From positions 558,001-622,000 of the forward strand of contig JAWQUS010000030.1 in NCBI GenBank assembly GCA_036365455.1: a stretch of 64,000 nucleotides of DNA, given 5' to 3'. How positions within the stretch are numbered: the stretch's first letter is position 1; the number at the start of each line of letters is the position of its first letter. The notes beneath the pieces were generated by a model. That model was not told the origin of the DNA. It saw only the letters and a program-made list of their open reading frames with translations, and searched no databases. The DNA comes from Macrosoma leucophasiata (taxonomy: Eukaryota; Arthropoda; Insecta; Lepidoptera; Hedylidae). The position numbers and the translations under genes are program-made. This document shows, in pieces, positions 60,207-64,000 of this stretch.

Positions 60207-60325
60207 GCAGCCATTGCTCTCTTCGACAAATCTACATTTTGACCTTCGCTATTTTGTAGATGTCTATAGACCACAGCGTTCACTTACCATCGAAGTGGTC
60301 CTTGTGTGTCACTTTATGACAAGAC
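60207..60325 (+). mobile_element. Family B fragment, old
   Basis: CTTCGACAAATCTACATTTT, GATGTCTATAGACCACAG and GGTCCTTGTGTGTCACTT follow the 3' half. Confidence 0.5.
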
Positions 60326-60329
60326 ATAA

Positions 60330-60785
60330 AAATAGTACATATTATAACGGCAGAGAAACCACTTCAAATTGTATACAAAATTCATATCATATTTATAAAT
60401 GGATTCCGCCGTGATCAAACTCTGATAGGATTTCAAACAAGCGGTTTGATACGTACCAAATAACGTTGGGATCGTTTAGCGGTGGTCATAGTTTTCATTA
60501 TTTTCATCGATTCATAGATTGAAGAGATGTTGAGAGCAGACGTTTAAATTGGATTGATATTGTATGTTTTCATAGGCTCACTTATAAGTTTAGATGAAAC
60601 CAATTTAGTTTTAGGATTTAGTGCCTCATATTGAAAAGCAACCCTAACAAGATCAATGCATTTCCGTTCACGTGCGTTTATCTGTCCATCTGTTACAGTC
60701 GCTGAAAGTACTGGAAAGTTATATTTTGCATGTTTGGATGTTTAGATCATTATCACTTGTCCTAGATAAAGGTGAAAGAATATAT
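60330..60785. other. Unassigned sequence
   Basis: No recognised feature. Confidence 0.3.
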
Positions 60786-60787
60786 AA

Positions 60788-60975
60788 TACTAGCTGTTGC
60801 CCGCGGTTTCGCCTGCGTGGATATCGTTTAAAAAGTAGCCTATGTTCTTTCTCAAAGTCAACTCTATCTCTGTGCCAAATTTAATTAAAATCGGTTCAGT
60901 CGTTTGTACGTGAAAAGATAACGGACAGACAGACAGGCAGACAGACAGACAGACAGAGTTATTATTATTATTTTA
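60788..60975 (+). repeat. Dispersed repeat starting ACTAGCTGTTGCCCGCGG
   Basis: ACTAGCTGTTGCCCGCGGTT, GTGCCAAATTTAATTAAAAT, CGGTTCAGTCGTTTGTACGT and a GACAGACAGACAGACAGA run. A very common arthropod repeat (memory); the inverted pair at 29.2 kb carries the same start. Confidence 0.6.
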
Positions 60976-61144
60976 AAGTTGGGACTAATTTGGCCTAAAT
61001 TGGCAAACAGGTATGAATACTTCACATAATAATTATGTGAACTCTATCGACTCTGACGACATAATAATCCTCCTAATAGTAGAGGTAGGCACGCACCTGT
61101 ATTTTGACGGTTACCTTAGTTATATAAAAGTCTGCCTGATAACT

Positions 61145-61365
61145 GTTCAGTTGACGAACGTAGAACTTACACTCGAAGCCCCACGTTAGGTATTATATAA
61201 ACCTGTTTCGTGGATGCCGTTGAACACATACAACACAAATACAAACACCTAGACCCGAAACAAATATCTGTAGGCCACACAAATATTTTTCCCGGTGCAG
61301 GAATCGAACCCGCGACCCTTCGAATCAAATAGTCGTCTCCCGCCGCTGGACGCAATAAATAGTTT
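61145..61365 (-). mobile_element. SINE-D, best copy
   Basis: The B-box complement GGAATCGAACCCGCGACCCT is intact. The body has AGACCCGAAACAAATATCTG and CCACGTTAGGTATTATATAA. Confidence 0.75.
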
Positions 61366-62640
61366 TACCATCAAAAGCGATTAACATATCAAAATCTACA
61401 ATTATACACTAACATGGCATCCTGCAGGAAACGAGCTCCACCCTCTCTCCTACTGCCACCTCCCTAATGTGTATAGAAATACATATCTGTACGAATCCCG
61501 AACGGAAATTTGACAGCCTGTCTTCCGTCTGTTATATTAATTAAGATGTGAAATTATTTGTTATGCTCTACACTCTACACACAAGACGTTGGAAGGTTAT
61601 TCGTAATGGACTAGTAGTTGATTTTAGACTGTATGTACTTACGTCTCTTTTTATGTCATGAAGTAGCAAACAAGCATACAGTTCGTCTGTTGAGTATACG
61701 AGAAGTATCGCGAGGCGTTTTGCTAGTTAATTCTCAGCCTCATTATCGAACAAGTTCCCTAGAATCTAGACTTTTTGTAGAGTGAGAATATTATTATGCG
61801 TATTTGTATGCGTTCATGAACGCACAATTTGGAGTTTTCCTTTTGGAGATAGCCCCATCTCCTACTATACAACCTTAGTTCTAAATATAGATTATAAATA
61901 ATGTACTTCATTTAATGTGTACCTACATGGCATATACAATTATTTTAAAAGATTATTTTCGTTTAATATTATATATACTTAAACTTTTACATCAAATGCC
62001 CTTTTCTGAAAATTTTCATCCTGGAATAAAAACGTTTTTGAAAGACAATAACAGCAGTAATAGGGTTGAGTCCTGCTGTTAGAGACGATAAAGTTTACAC
62101 TTTTGTGTCTTATGAAATACAGAAAAAAAATCCTATCTAACCTACTATGACTATGTCGTAAAATTTGAGAATATTTTTGTAACTTAATTGTTTATTATGT
62201 GAATAGTTCTGTAATAATCTGTGTGCCAAGTGAATAATTTATGTAATGATGTAGTTGTGGAAAGTTAAGATGTGAAACGAAATCGTTGCAAAACGTTGGT
62301 TTTGTAATGAAGAGTTCTGAATAGTTTATCGGTAAAATGAACGGCTACCCACGATAAGGACACGCAAATGTTCTATAATCAATACAATAATTTAACGGAG
62401 ACATAACAGTAAACGCTATAATAAAATCTAACAAATAATACGTAAAAGAAACGAGCGAAATGGCCGATTAACTAAACTACTATAGAACAGTTTTGTTAAC
62501 TCGGCGCTTTTGACTTCGCGCTAAGAAATAATGACCTTAACGACACGTTGCCCGCCGTATGAGACACGTATATATAATGTGTGAAGTGGAGGAACGAGAA
62601 GGTTTCGATAATATTGTTTTGTTAAGAGAAACTTTAATTA
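61366..62640. other. Unassigned AT-rich stretch
   Basis: 61650-61690 has a short family B tail-end trace (GTAGCAAACAAGCATACAGT). The rest shows no frame or repeat I can support. Confidence 0.3.
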
Positions 62641-62656
62641 AGCTTAAAATACATTT

Positions 62657-62974
62657 GCCTCTATACAAACTGCCTCGGTAGCCTAGTGGTAGCAGGCCAC
62701 TACTACTACGCTGAGGTCCTGGGTTCGATTCCCGGGTAGAGTGTTATCAGAGATAATGGTGTAAAGTCCTTTATCTCTGGTTCTATTGGGATTTTTCCAT
62801 TTTTTGGAAATTTCCCAGTATCTCCAAGTTTGGTATGTGCCCGGAGATGTCAACAAACTCAACTGTGACATGGGCCAAAACGTAACTGGCGAATCGTGGG
62901 TGTTTGCATGTACGCTTGAATGCATGCATTTACCTCTGCCTATCCCTTCGGGGATTACAGGCGTGAAGTTACGT
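62657..62974 (+). mobile_element. SINE-A, full length, with 13-bp target duplication
   Basis: The best type copy: A box TAGCCTAGTGGTAGCAGG, exact B box GGTTCGATTCC, tail CTACCCCTTCGGGG-type hairpin (here TATCCCTTCGGGGA) and GGCGTGAAGTTACG. TTAAAATACATTT flanks it (62644-62656 and about 62975-62987). Confidence 0.92.
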
Positions 62975-63007
62975 TAAAATACATTTTGAGTGCCCTTACC
63001 AAATCAG

Positions 63008-63176
63008 TAAGGTCTGATAGATTAGGATCCCACTGCAGAATCATTTCGTTCATCCAGATATTCTGCAAACCAAATTTTTACGCATACTTATAATCTAGAA
63101 AACATATTTCCACTAAGTCTGCAGCATATCTGGATAAACGAAATGATTCTGCAGTGGCATCCTAACCTATGAGACT
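63008..63176. mobile_element. Fold-back (long-TIR) MITE
   Basis: The arms (about 46 bp each) face each other: TAGGATCCCACTGCAGAATC, CATTTCGTTCATCCAGATAT on the left, and CATATCTGGATAAACGAAAT, GATTCTGCAGTGGCATCCTA on the right. About 50 bases separate them. No frame inside. Confidence 0.85.
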
Positions 63177-63179
63177 AAA

Positions 63180-63485
63180 GTGGAGTGGAGTGATGGTGTC
63201 GCCCACTATCGCAAGAATTTTCTTCTACTGGAAAAAAATTCTTCCACTAGTGCAGTCATTCAACCGAACAATGGTAGCCAAGCCTGGAATGGTTTGAAAC
63301 CTGGAAAACCAGCCATGGGGCGGTGGTAGTAAGTGCAATAACGCGAGATGGGTAGCAGCGCTCTGCGATTAAATTATCGCCTTATCGCCACTGCGATCTC
63401 TTAGCGTGGCGATGATGGCTTCCCCTTTATGTGGAGGCTTTGATCGAGCAGTGGACATCTTTCGGCTGATATATTATGAAGATGA
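63180..63485 (+). mobile_element. LINE-tail-like repeat
   Basis: It ends GTGGAGGCTTTGATCGAGCA, GTGGACATCTTTCGGCTGAT and a GATGATTATGAT tail, as I recall for RTE-like lepidopteran LINEs. Partner copies lie at 53.04 and (reverse tail) 17.88 kb. Confidence 0.65.
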
Positions 63486-63499
63486 TTATGATAATTCTA

Positions 63500-63782
63500 C
63501 TGGTGGTAGAGCTCCAGTGACGGAGCTCGCGGGCGTAGGCACCACCGCAATACCTAATATACTTGCCACTAAATGGTAGTATTCAGCACCATCGTGTTTC
63601 GGTCAGGTGGTAATGTACGGCCCTGTAATTTCCGGCGCAGAGGCATAACACCTAAGGCCTCAGGAGTGGCTACGCATCTGCATTTTGACCTTGGTCTTTT
63701 TGTGGGTGTCTATAGGCTGCAGTCATCACTTAACATCAATGTTAACTGCATTCTTGTTTGCCACTTCCATAACGTAAAACAA
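63500..63782 (+). mobile_element. Family B copy, full length
   Basis: CTGGTGGTAGAGCTCCAGTG to CATAACGTAAAACAAA. Confidence 0.92.
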
Positions 63783-63877
63783 ATAGTAGAGTATATTTGG
63801 CGTATAATTTCAATGGAGTGGTAAAGATTTAAGAAACAAACGTTTGGTATATTCTGCCTATCTTTTTGAAGGGTTGA

Positions 63878-64000
63878 AAACATTTTATGTTACAAAGTGG
63901 TAAGTAAGCGTACAGTTCACATTAATGGTTGATTGATATGTAGAACTATAGCTAATACACATCTTCATACAGAACCAGAAATTTTAATTTATATGTAGCG
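63878..64000 (-). mobile_element. Family B fragment cut by the window end
   Basis: TTTTATGTTACAAAGTGGTA and GCGTACAGTTCACATTAATG, then diverged. Confidence 0.5.

Overview
The window reads as a repeat-dense, AT-rich intergenic stretch of an insect nuclear genome. The mix of repeats (RTE-like LINE tails, tRNA-headed SINEs, jockey and Ty3/gypsy-type elements, short TIR elements) is what I know from moths and butterflies, so Lepidoptera is my inference. I found no convincing host protein-coding gene, rRNA gene or functional tRNA gene. Nearly every recognisable feature is a mobile element or a fragment of one.

Left third (1-17.7 kb): a nested stack. A 5'-truncated LINE (1-2246) abuts a tRNA-like repeat unit ('SINE-C'). 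That unit is split at an internal (TA)n tract: its left part lies at 2247-2425 and its right remnant at 17338-17366. Between them sit two LTR retroelements on the minus strand, both bordered by (TA)n. G1 (2452-13744) is a Ty3/gypsy element with 298-bp LTRs that look identical and an intact 1356-residue gag-pol frame. E2 (13757-17300) is non-autonomous, with apparently identical 523-bp LTRs and only decayed scraps of a related gag-pol. A near-complete jockey-type LINE (7532-13624, minus; ORF1 and ORF2 both open; 60-nt poly(A) seen as poly(T)) is inserted in G1's 5' LTR just downstream of its TATA box. A SINE is inserted in E2.

Middle and right (17.7-64 kb): a field of short dispersed repeats. 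Main families: SINE-A (tRNA head; 3' tail shared with an RTE-like LINE also present here); family B (about 285 bp, A-rich 3' end, over 20 copies or fragments); SINE-C (about 310-bp tRNA-like unit, tandem at 24.4-24.9 kb); SINE-D and SINE-E (tRNA heads); and a SINE whose head resembles 5S rRNA (20.1, 24.0 and 42.5 kb). There are also two hAT-like MITEs with 8-bp target duplications (45.5 and 46.1 kb), a fold-back element (63.0 kb), a 1.2-kb solo LTR (35.8-37.0 kb), several LINE 3' ends, and several strong hairpins.

How the parts relate: the jockey element and G1 look coding-competent and young, judged by open frames, a long poly(T) run and LTRs with no difference seen by eye. E2 and the SINEs are parasites of such elements. 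The strongest partnership visible is SINE-A with the RTE-like LINE at 50.8-51.3 kb, because both end in the same hairpin-bearing 3' tail. All repeat comparisons were made by eye; family names A-F are mine.
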